Source: Lachnospiraceae bacterium YSD2013
Lineage (GTDB): Bacteria; Bacillota; Clostridia; Lachnospirales; Lachnospiraceae
Direction of reading: 5' to 3'
Assembly: GCA_900100895.1 (NCBI GenBank)
Contig: FMTX01000008.1
Location: 62,001-126,000 of the forward strand
DNA: 64,000 bases
Shown: in pieces, positions 43,317 to 52,748 of the stretch
Position numbering within the stretch: position 1 is the first letter of the stretch
Layout of the letters: every line of letters starts with the position of its first letter
Translations under genes and position numbers: made by a program
The notes under the pieces: model-generated
Told to the model about the DNA's origin: nothing
The model's input: only the letters and a program-made list of their open reading frames with translations
The model's database searches: none

Positions 43317-45473
43317 ATGTTTAAACGAGGAAAGAAATCGGAGTTTAACCAGGATAACAGAAGACTTTACATGGCCAATATGAGCCACGAAATTCGTACG
43401 CCCATGAATGCCATCATGGGAATTGCCAATATGCTGTTAAGTCAGGTCAAGGACTCGGAGGAGCGCGAGCACTTAAGCGATATGCAGACCGCCACGAGAA
43501 ACCTTCTCATGACCATCAACAGCATACTGGATTACGAAAGCATGCTCGACGGTAACATATCTATTAACAATGCCCCGTTTGAAATCAATGAACTGATTGA
43601 CGAAGTCACCTCCATTGCGAGAATCAATATCGGAGACAAGAACGTTCACTTTTTAGTGGATGCCGACCCCGGTCTTCCCGCAATCATGAAGGGAGATGCC
43701 ACCCGCATCAAGCAGGTTCTTGTGCACCTTCTTTCTAACGCAGACAAATTCACCAAAGAAGGAAATATAACCCTTTCCGTATTTGGTAAAGCGGATGATG
43801 AGACCTGCAAGCTTACCTTTGTGGTATCGGACACCGGTAAGGGCATGTCTGAAGATATTATCAGCAGAATCTTTCTTCCTTACGAACAGGAGAATAACAC
43901 AGCATCTCGCGATGAGGGCGGTCTCGGAATCGGTCTCACCATAGGCAAAGCGCTTGTGGAGCGAATGGACGGACGCATCATAGTCGATTCCAAAGAAGGT
44001 GAAGGCACGAGCTTTTCTTTTACCCTTTCACTCCCGATTCTGTGCGCGGATGAAGCTTGTAAGATTAACTCTCCCGAGGACAAATACGTCGCTCTTTACA
44101 TACCCAACAAAGACGAAGAAGCCGTCGTTTCCCACCTCCTTGATAAGCTGGGAGTCGGCCACGTGTCTCTTGGCAACATCGGCGAGATATTTGTAGAAGA
44201 CGGTAAAAAGAAATTTACGCATCTTTTCCTCGAGCACAGCAAATTTATTCAGATTAAGGACGTATCCGAACTTAGAGACTTAGGTATCACCTTTGTCGAT
44301 TTTATCGATTCCACCAAGGAAGTCGTATACGACCACAATACGCTATACGTCAAGAAGCCGGTATGGTATAAGGGCATCGCCGATGTATTCAACGGCGAGG
44401 GCATCACCGGTGAGTTGAGCAAGACAGAGACCAAGGAAACCATCAGCATCGCAGGTGCGAGAGCGCTCATAGTTGATGATAATGATATTAACTTAAAGGT
44501 TTCGCAGGGATTACTTAAGCCTTATGGACTTGCCACGGATACAGCAGGCTCGGGAACAGAGGCGATTCGACTTATCAATAAGACCAAGTACGATATTATT
44601 TTTATGGATCACATGATGCCCGGCATGGACGGAGTCGAGACGACGAAGGCTATCCGCGGATATGATGATGCATATCACAGAAGCGTGCCGATTATTGCGC
44701 TTTCTGCCAATACAATCGAAGGTGTGGAGGCGCTCTTTAAGAGTGCGGGCATGAACGATTTCCTTCCGAAGCCTGTAGAGATAGGTCTTCTTGAAGCATG
44801 CCTTAAGAAATGGCTTCCGCCCGAGAAGGTTACGGTTACTACCATTGAATATACCAATGATTCCACGCAGACGGACAATAAGTTCGGCGGCTTTAAGTAC
44901 ATCGACGTTACGACGGGACTTACGTATACAAACGGTAATGCCGATATGTACAATTCCCTCATTAAGGATTTTTCGGCTTCCATCAGGGACAAGAAAGACT
45001 CCATCGACCAGCTTGCCGAGATAGAGGATGTAGGTAGATTCACGATAGAGGTACACTCTCTTAAGTCTACCTCCAAGATGCTCGGAGCGCTGTCTCTCAG
45101 CGAGAAAGCCCTCGAACTTGAGCGCCTCGGCCACAAGAGAGACATACAGGCTATCCACGAAAAGCTTCCTTCGCTCAATGAGGAAATCGACAAGATTATT
45201 ATGGATTTAAGATCCTTCAGCGTTCAGGAAGAAGCTCCCATTGTCAAAAGAAAACCTTTGGACAGAGAAGCGGTAAGACAATCCATGAGAAGCCTGTTCT
45301 ATGCCGCGGACGACTTTGACTACGACGGCGCTAAGGACATTATTTCTGCAATTAGCATCTACAATTTCGATGACAGGCTTGAAGCCGTCTTTGAAAAAAT
45401 GCAGGATCGAATAGAAGATATAGATTATGAAGGCACCAGACAAGCAGCGGTTGAAATGCTTGCGATGCTTTAA
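43317..45473 (+). CDS. cytosolic hybrid histidine kinase (HisKA-HATPase-pseudoREC-REC-Hpt)
   Basis: A 718-residue protein with no membrane helix and almost no sensor region. The phospho-accepting His24 (ANMSHEIRTPMNAIMG) is near the very N-terminus. The HATPase domain has GGLGIGLTIGKALVERM. Residues about 250-365 resemble a receiver fold without the phospho-Asp. A true receiver follows with Asp431 (IIFMDHMMPGMDGVE). An Hpt domain with His580 (IEVHSLKSTSKMLG) and a helical tail complete it. It encodes a whole phosphorelay except the output regulator, which is not nearby. Input probably comes from a partner, perhaps the DUF4003 protein. Confidence 0.88.
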   Translation: MFKRGKKSEFNQDNRRLYMANMSHEIRTPMNAIMGIANMLLSQVKDSEEREHLSDMQTATRNLLMTINSILDYESMLDGNISINNAPFEINELIDEVTSIARINIGDKNVHFLVDADPGLPAIMKGDATRIKQVLVHLLSNADKFTKEGNITLSVFGKADDETCKLTFVVSDTGKGMSEDIISRIFLPYEQENNTASRDEGGLGIGLTIGKALVERMDGRIIVDSKEGEGTSFSFTLSLPILCADEACKINSPEDKYVALYIPNKDEEAVVSHLLDKLGVGHVSLGNIGEIFVEDGKKKFTHLFLEHSKFIQIKDVSELRDLGITFVDFIDSTKEVVYDHNTLYVKKPVWYKGIADVFNGEGITGELSKTETKETISIAGARALIVDDNDINLKVSQGLLKPYGLATDTAGSGTEAIRLINKTKYDIIFMDHMMPGMDGVETTKAIRGYDDAYHRSVPIIALSANTIEGVEALFKSAGMNDFLPKPVEIGLLEACLKKWLPPEKVTVTTIEYTNDSTQTDNKFGGFKYIDVTTGLTYTNGNADMYNSLIKDFSASIRDKKDSIDQLAEIEDVGRFTIEVHSLKSTSKMLGALSLSEKALELERLGHKRDIQAIHEKLPSLNEEIDKIIMDLRSFSVQEEAPIVKRKPLDREAVRQSMRSLFYAADDFDYDGAKDIISAISIYNFDDRLEAVFEKMQDRIEDIDYEGTRQAAVEMLAML

Positions 45474-45496
45474 ATAAAGGAGAAGAAGAGAAGGTT

Positions 45497-46663
45497 ATGA
45501 GACAAACATTAACACAGGAATTCGCCAAGATTTACGGAACTTCCGACGGATTAAGATTTTTCTTTGCCCCCGGAAGAGTAAATCTTATAGGCGAGCACAC
45601 AGACTATAACGGAGGACACGTTTTTCCCTGCGCTTTGACCATCGGTACGTATGCTGCGGTCAAAGAAAGAACGGATAAGATTGTTAATTTCTATTCTATG
45701 AACATTCCCACAAGCGGAGTCATCAGCATAGATTTGAACGATGAATTAAAGCCCTCCAAGGAACTTAGATGGGCAGCATATCCCGCAGGCGTAATCTGGG
45801 CTTTTGCTCAGAAGGGAATGAAGCTTGACCACGGCTTTGATATTTTGTTTAACGGTAACATCCCCAACAGTTCGGGACTTTCTTCATCAGCATCTATCGA
45901 GGTGCTTACGGGATTTACGTTAAGAAGCCTCTACGGGTTTGATATTTCCAACGTTGACCTTGCACTTATCGGACAGTTTTCGGAGAATAAGTTCAACGGT
46001 ATGAACTGCGGTATCATGGATCAGTTCGCTTCTTCAATGGGCAAGAAGGACCACGCTATTTTCCTTGACTGCGCTACCCTCAATTATGAGTATGCGTCCG
46101 TTAAGATGCCCGATGCCAAGATTGTTATCACCAATTCCAAGGTTAAGCATCATCTTGTAGACTCTGCATACAACGACAGAAGAAACGAAAGCGAGCAGGC
46201 TCTTAAAGACCTTCAGACAGTTTGCGATATCAAGACACTCGGGGACCTTACCAATGAAGAATATGACAAGCATGCGGATGTCATCAAAGACCCTGTATGT
46301 AAGAAGCGCGCCAAGCATGCGGTATACGAGAACCAGCGTACCATCGAGGCTGTTAAGGCTCTTGCCGCCGGCGACATCAAGCACTTCGGTGAGCTTATGA
46401 ATCAGAGCCACATTTCTCTTCGCGACGACTACGAAGTATCCTGTAAAGAAATTGATGTCCTCGTAGATTCTGCGTGGAAGCAGCCCGGAGTAGTGGGCTC
46501 ACGTATCACAGGCGGTGGTTTCGGCGGATGCACCGTTTCAATCGTTAAGAATGAAAACATTGATGCCTTCATTGAGAACGTAGGCCGTGAATACACAGAG
46601 AAAACAGGTTTAACTGCCGAGTTTTACGTAGTTGAAATCGGCGACGGACCTTATGAATTATAA
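45497..46663 (+). CDS. galK: galactokinase
   Basis: A 388-residue GHMP kinase. The family signature GRVNLIGEHTDYNGGHVFPCAL is near the N-terminus. The ATP loop is NSSGLSSSASIEV, and the C-terminal motif is GSRITGGGFGGCTVSIV. It phosphorylates galactose at C1, feeding the Leloir pathway. No galT or galE is adjacent. It starts 24 bases after the hybrid kinase gene behind AAGGAGAAG and is followed by the GH3 gene, suggesting release and use of galactose or glucose from beta-linked sugars. Confidence 0.95.
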   Translation: MRQTLTQEFAKIYGTSDGLRFFFAPGRVNLIGEHTDYNGGHVFPCALTIGTYAAVKERTDKIVNFYSMNIPTSGVISIDLNDELKPSKELRWAAYPAGVIWAFAQKGMKLDHGFDILFNGNIPNSSGLSSSASIEVLTGFTLRSLYGFDISNVDLALIGQFSENKFNGMNCGIMDQFASSMGKKDHAIFLDCATLNYEYASVKMPDAKIVITNSKVKHHLVDSAYNDRRNESEQALKDLQTVCDIKTLGDLTNEEYDKHADVIKDPVCKKRAKHAVYENQRTIEAVKALAAGDIKHFGELMNQSHISLRDDYEVSCKEIDVLVDSAWKQPGVVGSRITGGGFGGCTVSIVKNENIDAFIENVGREYTEKTGLTAEFYVVEIGDGPYEL

Positions 46664-46694
46664 AAACTATTAAAGTATTGGGAGAAAAGACAGT

Positions 46695-49118
46695 ATGAAA
46701 AAATGGGCAAGACACTTGTATCAGCCTAACCTTCCTCTTTACGAAAGCGGAAGAGTAACCTGCTCGGATGAGCACATTGCATTATCACTTAAAGCAGCCG
46801 AGGAAGGAATGGTACTTCTTAAAAATGAAGACAACCTTCTTCCCCTTAAGAAAGGCACCAAGCTTGCGCTTTTCGGTAAGGGAACTTTTGACTATGTTAA
46901 AGGCGGCGGCGGAAGCGGTGACGTATTCACCAAGTATATTCGCAACATTTATGAAGGTCTCAAAGAGGTTGGACTTACCGAGACTTATGAACCTCTTAAT
47001 TCCTTCTACAAAGCTAACGTTGAAGAGCAGTACAAAAAAGGTATTGCTCCCGGCATGCTCGAGGAGCCCAAGCTTCCCGAGAACCTGTTAAAGGATGCGG
47101 CAGCAGTCAGTGAAGTAGCTGTTATTTCTATCAGCCGTTTCTCAGGCGAAGGCTGGGACCGTTCCGACATTGAGTGCAACAACGAATACAATCCCTGGGG
47201 TGAAGGCGACCCTAATTACGAGTCCATGCCCAAGCGTTCCGGCAGATTGTTCCCAGACGGAGACTTCTATTTATCCGCAGCTGAGAAGAGACTTATCAAG
47301 GCTGTAACAAGTGCTTTTGACAAGGTTGTAGTGCTTCTTAACGTAGGCGGTATTGTAGATACCACATGGATTAAGAAGGACAAGAAAATCGGCGCGGCTC
47401 TGCTTGCATGGCAGGGCGGTATGGAAGGCGGACTTGCTGCTGCAAGAATTTTACTCGGACTTGCCAATCCTTCGGGTAAGCTTCCCGATACTTTCGCGGA
47501 GAAACTCACGGACTACCCTTCCACCGAGCACTTCCACGATTCATTTGATTACGTAGATTATACCGACGATATATTCGTAGGCTACAGATATTTTGAAACG
47601 GTTCCCGGCGCGGCCAAGAAGGTGGTATATCCCTTTGGATACGGTCTTTCTTATACCGACTTCAGCATCCAGACAAGCGATGTGTGGGAAGATGACAACA
47701 AGCTTAACCTCTTCGTGCAGGTTACCAACATTGGCAAGGTGCCGGGCAAGGAAGTTGTTCAGGTATACTTCGAGGCGCCTCAGGGTAAGCTCAGTAAGCC
47801 CGCGCGCGTTCTTTTGGCATACGCTAAGACCAAGGAACTTGAGCCCGGCGAGACCAGAACACTTTCTTTTGAAATCGACATCAATAAGATGGCTTCCTAC
47901 GATGATTTAGGCAAGATTAAAAAGTCGGCGTGGGTACTTGAAAAGGGCGAGTACAAGCTTTATGTGGGCAGTTCTGTAAGAGAAGCTCTTGAGCTTGACT
48001 ATACCGTTAAGATATCCAAGGACACTGTTACCGAGCAGTTAAGCGAAAAGCTTAATTCCGTAGATTTAAAAGAAAGACTTTTGGCAGACGGTTCATTTGA
48101 GAAGCTTCCCAAGGGCAAACATCGCAATATGGACGAGTGCGGCATCAAGAAGATGAAACCCGGTACCGAAGAGTGTATCGTGCCCGCTTCAAGAGGTCGC
48201 GACCAGTACGGTCTCTTTAAGCCTTTCAACGGCAAGCGTCCTTTCATAGATGTGTTTGAAGGCAAGATTACCCTTGATGAATTTGTTAAGCAGCTTTCTG
48301 ACGATGAACTTATACATCTTCTTGGCGGCCAGCCTAACACGGGCGTTGCCAATACATGGGGAATCGGTAATCTTCCCGAATACGGCATTCCTTCCATCAT
48401 GACAGCCGACGGACCTGCAGGCGTGCGTCTTGCTCCCGAGATAGGTGTATACACTACCGCATGGCCTTGCGCTACACTTCTTGCATCCACTTGGAACGAT
48501 GCGCTTTTAGAAGAACTGGGCGATGCCGTAGGACAGGAGTTAAAAGAAAACAACCTCGGCATGTGGCTTGCACCCGCACTTAATATTCACAGAAACCCCA
48601 TGAACGGACGTAACTTTGAGTATTATTCGGAGGATCCCCTTCTTTCGGGTAAGTTTGCGGCAGCAGTCGTACGTGGAGTGCAGAAGAACGGTGTAAGCGC
48701 ATGTATCAAACACTTTGCATGCAATAACAAAGAAACAAACAGAAAACACTGCGACTCCAGAGTATCAGAGAGAGCTCTTCGCGAGATTTACTTAAAGGGC
48801 TTCGAAATAGCAGTCAAAGAATCCGACCCTTGGTCTATCATGACCGCCTACAACACCATTAACGGCTACAGAGCTGCTGAGTGCCATGATCTTATTACAG
48901 GCATCCTTCGCGGCGAATGGGGCTACAACGGTATCGTAATTTCCGACTGGTGGAACAGAAGCGAGCACTACAAAGAAATCCTTGCCGGCGAAGACGTAAA
49001 GATGGCTACAGGCTTCCCTGACAGAGTAAAAGCCGCTATGGAGAAAGGCCTGCTTAAGAGAAAGGACCTTGAAGCACCCGCTAAGCGTATCCTTCAATTT
49101 ATAATGAAACTGGACTAA
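46695..49118 (+). CDS. GH3 beta-glucosidase with swapped domain order
   Basis: An 807-residue protein without signal peptide. Unlike canonical GH3, the alpha/beta sandwich comes first (AAEEGMVLLKNEDNLLPL, about 25-300). A fibronectin-III-like region follows (about 330-430). The TIM barrel is last (LDEFVKQLSDDELIHLLGG, about 520-800). The nucleophile is Asp751 in GIVISDWWNR, and the sugar-contacting KHFACNNKETNRK block is present. This inverted order is known among rumen clostridial beta-glucosidases. It probably hydrolyses imported cello- or other beta-gluco-oligosaccharides in the cytoplasm. Confidence 0.92.
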   Translation: MKKWARHLYQPNLPLYESGRVTCSDEHIALSLKAAEEGMVLLKNEDNLLPLKKGTKLALFGKGTFDYVKGGGGSGDVFTKYIRNIYEGLKEVGLTETYEPLNSFYKANVEEQYKKGIAPGMLEEPKLPENLLKDAAAVSEVAVISISRFSGEGWDRSDIECNNEYNPWGEGDPNYESMPKRSGRLFPDGDFYLSAAEKRLIKAVTSAFDKVVVLLNVGGIVDTTWIKKDKKIGAALLAWQGGMEGGLAAARILLGLANPSGKLPDTFAEKLTDYPSTEHFHDSFDYVDYTDDIFVGYRYFETVPGAAKKVVYPFGYGLSYTDFSIQTSDVWEDDNKLNLFVQVTNIGKVPGKEVVQVYFEAPQGKLSKPARVLLAYAKTKELEPGETRTLSFEIDINKMASYDDLGKIKKSAWVLEKGEYKLYVGSSVREALELDYTVKISKDTVTEQLSEKLNSVDLKERLLADGSFEKLPKGKHRNMDECGIKKMKPGTEECIVPASRGRDQYGLFKPFNGKRPFIDVFEGKITLDEFVKQLSDDELIHLLGGQPNTGVANTWGIGNLPEYGIPSIMTADGPAGVRLAPEIGVYTTAWPCATLLASTWNDALLEELGDAVGQELKENNLGMWLAPALNIHRNPMNGRNFEYYSEDPLLSGKFAAAVVRGVQKNGVSACIKHFACNNKETNRKHCDSRVSERALREIYLKGFEIAVKESDPWSIMTAYNTINGYRAAECHDLITGILRGEWGYNGIVISDWWNRSEHYKEILAGEDVKMATGFPDRVKAAMEKGLLKRKDLEAPAKRILQFIMKLD

Positions 49119-49120
49119 CA

Positions 49121-49753
49121 ATGAAGAAATATATACAAGAAATCTTTGACCGAATGGAAAAAGAATATGGGCGTGACCTTACATGCTATTTAAATCACGA
49201 TGATGCGTGGCAGCTTCTGGTTGCCACCATCATGAGCGCCCAGTGCACAGACGCCAGAGTCAATGAAGTCACCAAGGTATTGTTTAAGAGATATCCGACA
49301 GTTGCGGATTTGGCTTCAGCCGATCTTCTCGAACTTGAAGATATTATTCATTCGGTGGGCTTTTATCATAATAAGGCCAAGAACATCATAGGCTGCTCAC
49401 GCGCTCTGTGTGATCGTTTCGGGGGTGAAGTGCCTTCTGACATTGAGTCACTCACTAGCCTTCCGGGCGTAGGACGCAAGACCGCCAACGTTATCCGCGG
49501 CAACATTTTCAGGGAGCCGTCGGTAGTTGTCGACACTCACGTATTACGCATATCCAATAAGCTGGGTCTTGTCAAAACAGATGACCCCGTAAAGGCGGAG
49601 TTTGCTCTTATGAAGGTTGTGGACAAGGACTACTGGCTGTATATCAACCATTGGTTTATTGCTTTGGGCCGCACCATCTGCAAAGCCCCCAGACCTAAAT
49701 GCTCGGAATGTTATCTTAAAGATATCTGCCCCACTTTTAAGAAGGAACAATGA
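49121..49753 (+). CDS. nth: endonuclease III
   Basis: A 210-residue DNA glycosylase/AP lyase. The helix-hairpin-helix LTSLPGVGRKTANVI contains the catalytic Lys, and the catalytic Asp is in VVDTHVLRISNKL. The C-terminal iron-sulfur cluster has the C-x6-C-x2-C-x5-C pattern (CKAPRPKCSECYLKDIC). It removes oxidised pyrimidines. It starts two bases after the GH3 stop and overlaps the next gene. Confidence 0.96.
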   Translation: MKKYIQEIFDRMEKEYGRDLTCYLNHDDAWQLLVATIMSAQCTDARVNEVTKVLFKRYPTVADLASADLLELEDIIHSVGFYHNKAKNIIGCSRALCDRFGGEVPSDIESLTSLPGVGRKTANVIRGNIFREPSVVVDTHVLRISNKLGLVKTDDPVKAEFALMKVVDKDYWLYINHWFIALGRTICKAPRPKCSECYLKDICPTFKKEQ

Positions 49754-50448
49754 ATTCATACGTATCACTTGATTTAGAGACTACGGGCTTAAGTCCCAAG
49801 CTTGACAAAATAATAGAAATCGGCGCCGTGAAGGTAAAAGAAGGGGAAGTTGTGGATAACTTCTCCGAATTTTTGTGCCCCGGTCGAAAACTCGAGGAAA
49901 AGACCATCGAGCTTACCGGCATAACCGAAGCAGACCTGTGCAATGCTCCCGAGGCAGCAGAAGTGATACCGCGTCTTATTGAATTCTGTGAGGACTTGCC
50001 CCTTGTGGGTCATCGAATCATGTTTGATTTTTCTTTTGTCAAACACGCGGCAGTGAATCTGGGGCTATCATTTGAAAAGAACGGAATTGACACTCTCAAA
50101 ATTTCCAGAGCGTGCCACCCCGAGCTTGAAAGCAAGAAGCTCATCGCTATGTGCGAGCACTATGGCATCCCGCTTCAGGCGCACAGGGCTTACAATGACG
50201 CACTGGCGACATCTCAACTGTTTCAGCGCTTGCAGAAGGAATTTGAAGCTAAGTACCCGGATTCTTTTGAACCAAAGAAACTTATATATCAGATAAAAAG
50301 GGAGAGTCCCATAAGACCTTTCCAGATAGAGAAGATTAAACGGCTGATAGATTTGTATCATGTCGATTGTCCTTATGAGCTTGAGAAAATGACGAGGAAT
50401 GAGGCGTCGAGGTATATAGATAAATTAATCGCGGAATATGGAAAGTAA
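49750..50448 (+). CDS. DnaQ-like 3'-5' exonuclease (PolC-type)
   Basis: A 232-residue DEDDh exonuclease. ExoI is YVSLDLETTGLSPKLDKIIEIGA, ExoII is LVGHRIMFDFSFVKHA and ExoIII is AHRAYNDALATSQL. A short C-terminal helical extension (about 175-230) follows. It could proofread DNA or process nucleic acid ends; it is too short to be polymerase III alpha. It overlaps nth by four bases (ATGA), so the two repair genes are translationally coupled. Confidence 0.88.
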   Translation: MNSYVSLDLETTGLSPKLDKIIEIGAVKVKEGEVVDNFSEFLCPGRKLEEKTIELTGITEADLCNAPEAAEVIPRLIEFCEDLPLVGHRIMFDFSFVKHAAVNLGLSFEKNGIDTLKISRACHPELESKKLIAMCEHYGIPLQAHRAYNDALATSQLFQRLQKEFEAKYPDSFEPKKLIYQIKRESPIRPFQIEKIKRLIDLYHVDCPYELEKMTRNEASRYIDKLIAEYGK

Positions 50449-50468
50449 GAATGGGTAGGGTTGAGAAT

Positions 50469-52700
50469 ATGAAAAAAGCGCTTTTTTTCATTATAGGTAT
50501 ATTGTTGATGCTATGCGGGTGCGCAGGCAAAAAAGAAGAACCGGTTTCAAATACTGTCAATAAAGATGCGGTTTACAAGAGTCAGAAAGTAACTGTTTCA
50601 CTTCCCACAGAGTATGCAGATTATACTGTGGGAGATATTGCGGTAGGTGAGAGCGGTTTGTTTTTTTGGTGCTATAAAGACATCGAGGAAGACGAAAAGT
50701 TTACGGAACTTTTGGCATGGGGCCATTGTGATAAGGACGGCAGAAACGTTAAGCTGTACGACAAGTTGTCTGATGAAGACGATTGGGATTACAGCATAAA
50801 TGACATGATAAATTGTACAGACGCTGTGGCCATTTACTACGGCAGAGGTAAGGAATTTGAAGAAACGGAAGATTATTGTTACGAGGAATTTATAGGCGTA
50901 TACGATAAATCCGGGCAAAAGAAAGCCGAGATTCCCGTGGACGGATACTATTACGGTGGATTTTATACCGAGGGCAGGTTTGTTCTTATCGGTTATGACG
51001 CCGTTGTTTCCTGGGACTACATTAATGATAAGACGGTCAGGAAAGCTCTGACCGGATACGAATGGATAGGCAAAGGCGGTTCGGGCAGCATTGTAGCAAC
51101 TTATCCGGGAGAAGAGGGGATAACTGAATATGTATATATTAACCCCATGACGCTGGAAGAAGAAAAAACAATAGAAGGCCTGTCAAATATAGCAGGAAAC
51201 CAATATGAAATATTCTCAGGAACGGCTGACAATGAATTATTGTTTTTGGATAACAAGAGTCTGATGGGTTATACCCCGGGCAAGGAAGCGCCTGTTGAAA
51301 TCTGTAATATTGAGTATTCCGGATTATACTGGGGCGGTAACGTAAGCGAGATATTCGCAGAGGAAAACGGTGATTTTTACGCAACGGTGGGAGTCTATAG
51401 CAACGATGTCGAATGCCAATTGATAAAGGCAATCAAGATTCCGCCCGAAGAAGTTAAGGACAAAGAAGAAGTAAACGTTGCCTGTCTTGGCATAACTTTT
51501 TCTGATTTTGAATCTTTTATAGGTGAACTAAACAGCAGCAGCGACTCATATTTTTACGCGGTTAAGGAATACAAAGAAGAGGAAGGCTCGGGTGACCTTC
51601 TTTCGTCGATAAATGAGTTTGATAAGGACCTGCTTGCCGATAACGCGCCGGATATAATAGTGGCTGAAAGCAGCAGCCTCAGAGGAAATTACAACATAAA
51701 CAAATATGTTTCCAAAGGCGTTTTTTTGCCGCTTAACGACCTTTTAGACAAGGACCCTGAAATAGATGCCGAAGACATTTTCCCGTCACTCAAAGAAGCA
51801 TGTTCTTATGACGGAAAAATGTATACGATAATTCCTAACTTTTATATCAGAACGATGTTGGCCAAAGAAGACTTGTGCAGTGACACTGACAATTGGACTT
51901 ACAGTGCCTTTGACAACGTTCTCAAAGCGCACCCCGACGCACGCCCGTTTTACAATGCGTTTCGCGATGAGATTATCAGTAATTTCCTCGCGATGGAGAA
52001 TAACGCATTTTTCTCTTTAAGTGACGGAACCTGTAACTTTAATACGGAAGAATTTGTTGAATTTTTAGAGCTGTTAAAAGAATACGGCGACGACTACGAG
52101 CATGATAGAGAAGACTACGAATACGATGTGAAAGAAACCCGGGCTTACAATGAAGAAAGCGCCCTCTTCTATATGGCTGAGGTGTATAGCGGTGAAGACC
52201 TTTTTGTATTTGGAAAGAATGTATTTAAGGGTGAGGCTTCTGTTGTCGGATATCCCAACAACAGCGGGCTGAAGGGTTATATTGTTCCGAGAAACTATGT
52301 ATTGGCTATCTCAAACAAATCAAAGAATTCGGAAGCCGCATGGCAGTTTGTGCGTAAGTTTTTAACCGACGAATATCAGGCGGAAATAGAATATTCAATT
52401 CCCGCATCAATGAAAGCATTCGACCGGTTGTCTAAGAAACTTCTTGCCAAAGAAAATATCCAAGGCTGGTATTCCAATGATACAGTGGACCTCGGCCCGA
52501 TAACGAAAGAAGAAGTTACGAAAGTAAAGAATCTTATTCTTTCATCGGGTGCCAATTTACTCTATGACGAAACGGTTGTAGGAATCATCGAGGAAGAGGC
52601 CGGTGCATTTTTCAAAGGTGAAAAAACCGCCGAAGAAGTGGCCAAAATCATAGATTCGCGAGTTTCTATATATCTGAAAGAAAACATGAAAATAAAATAA
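50469..52700 (+). CDS. third two-domain solute-binding lipoprotein, orphan
   Basis: The start is taken at ATG 50469, giving a proper signal peptide (MKKALFFIIGILLMLCGC; lipobox LCGC, Cys18) and 743 residues; an in-frame ATG at 50451 would add six. It shares the plan of the proteins at 694 and 7756: a beta-rich N-terminal half, then a solute-binding domain (from about 335; EVNVACLGITFSDFESFIGEL). It ends in FFKGEKTAEEVAKIIDSR. It has no permease or ATPase genes beside it, so it either serves another transporter or acts as a stand-alone sensor or scavenger. It follows the exonuclease gene closely. Confidence 0.78.
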   Translation: MKKALFFIIGILLMLCGCAGKKEEPVSNTVNKDAVYKSQKVTVSLPTEYADYTVGDIAVGESGLFFWCYKDIEEDEKFTELLAWGHCDKDGRNVKLYDKLSDEDDWDYSINDMINCTDAVAIYYGRGKEFEETEDYCYEEFIGVYDKSGQKKAEIPVDGYYYGGFYTEGRFVLIGYDAVVSWDYINDKTVRKALTGYEWIGKGGSGSIVATYPGEEGITEYVYINPMTLEEEKTIEGLSNIAGNQYEIFSGTADNELLFLDNKSLMGYTPGKEAPVEICNIEYSGLYWGGNVSEIFAEENGDFYATVGVYSNDVECQLIKAIKIPPEEVKDKEEVNVACLGITFSDFESFIGELNSSSDSYFYAVKEYKEEEGSGDLLSSINEFDKDLLADNAPDIIVAESSSLRGNYNINKYVSKGVFLPLNDLLDKDPEIDAEDIFPSLKEACSYDGKMYTIIPNFYIRTMLAKEDLCSDTDNWTYSAFDNVLKAHPDARPFYNAFRDEIISNFLAMENNAFFSLSDGTCNFNTEEFVEFLELLKEYGDDYEHDREDYEYDVKETRAYNEESALFYMAEVYSGEDLFVFGKNVFKGEASVVGYPNNSGLKGYIVPRNYVLAISNKSKNSEAAWQFVRKFLTDEYQAEIEYSIPASMKAFDRLSKKLLAKENIQGWYSNDTVDLGPITKEEVTKVKNLILSSGANLLYDETVVGIIEEEAGAFFKGEKTAEEVAKIIDSRVSIYLKENMKIK

Positions 52701-52713
52701 CGATTCGTAAAAA

Positions 52714-52746
52714 GAAGGCCCGGGATGCTTTGTGTCCCGAGCCTTT
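52714..52746. terminator. bidirectional terminator between convergent genes
   Basis: AAGGCCCGGGA pairs with TCCCGAGCCTT (small mismatch) and has A/T tracts on both sides, serving the lipoprotein (+) and aldehyde dehydrogenase (-) genes. Confidence 0.75.
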
Positions 52747-52748
52747 TA

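Noticed and set aside
44511-45193. Two overlapping antisense open frames opposite the hybrid kinase
   Set aside because: They overlap receiver and Hpt codons that are clearly functional and have no start signals.
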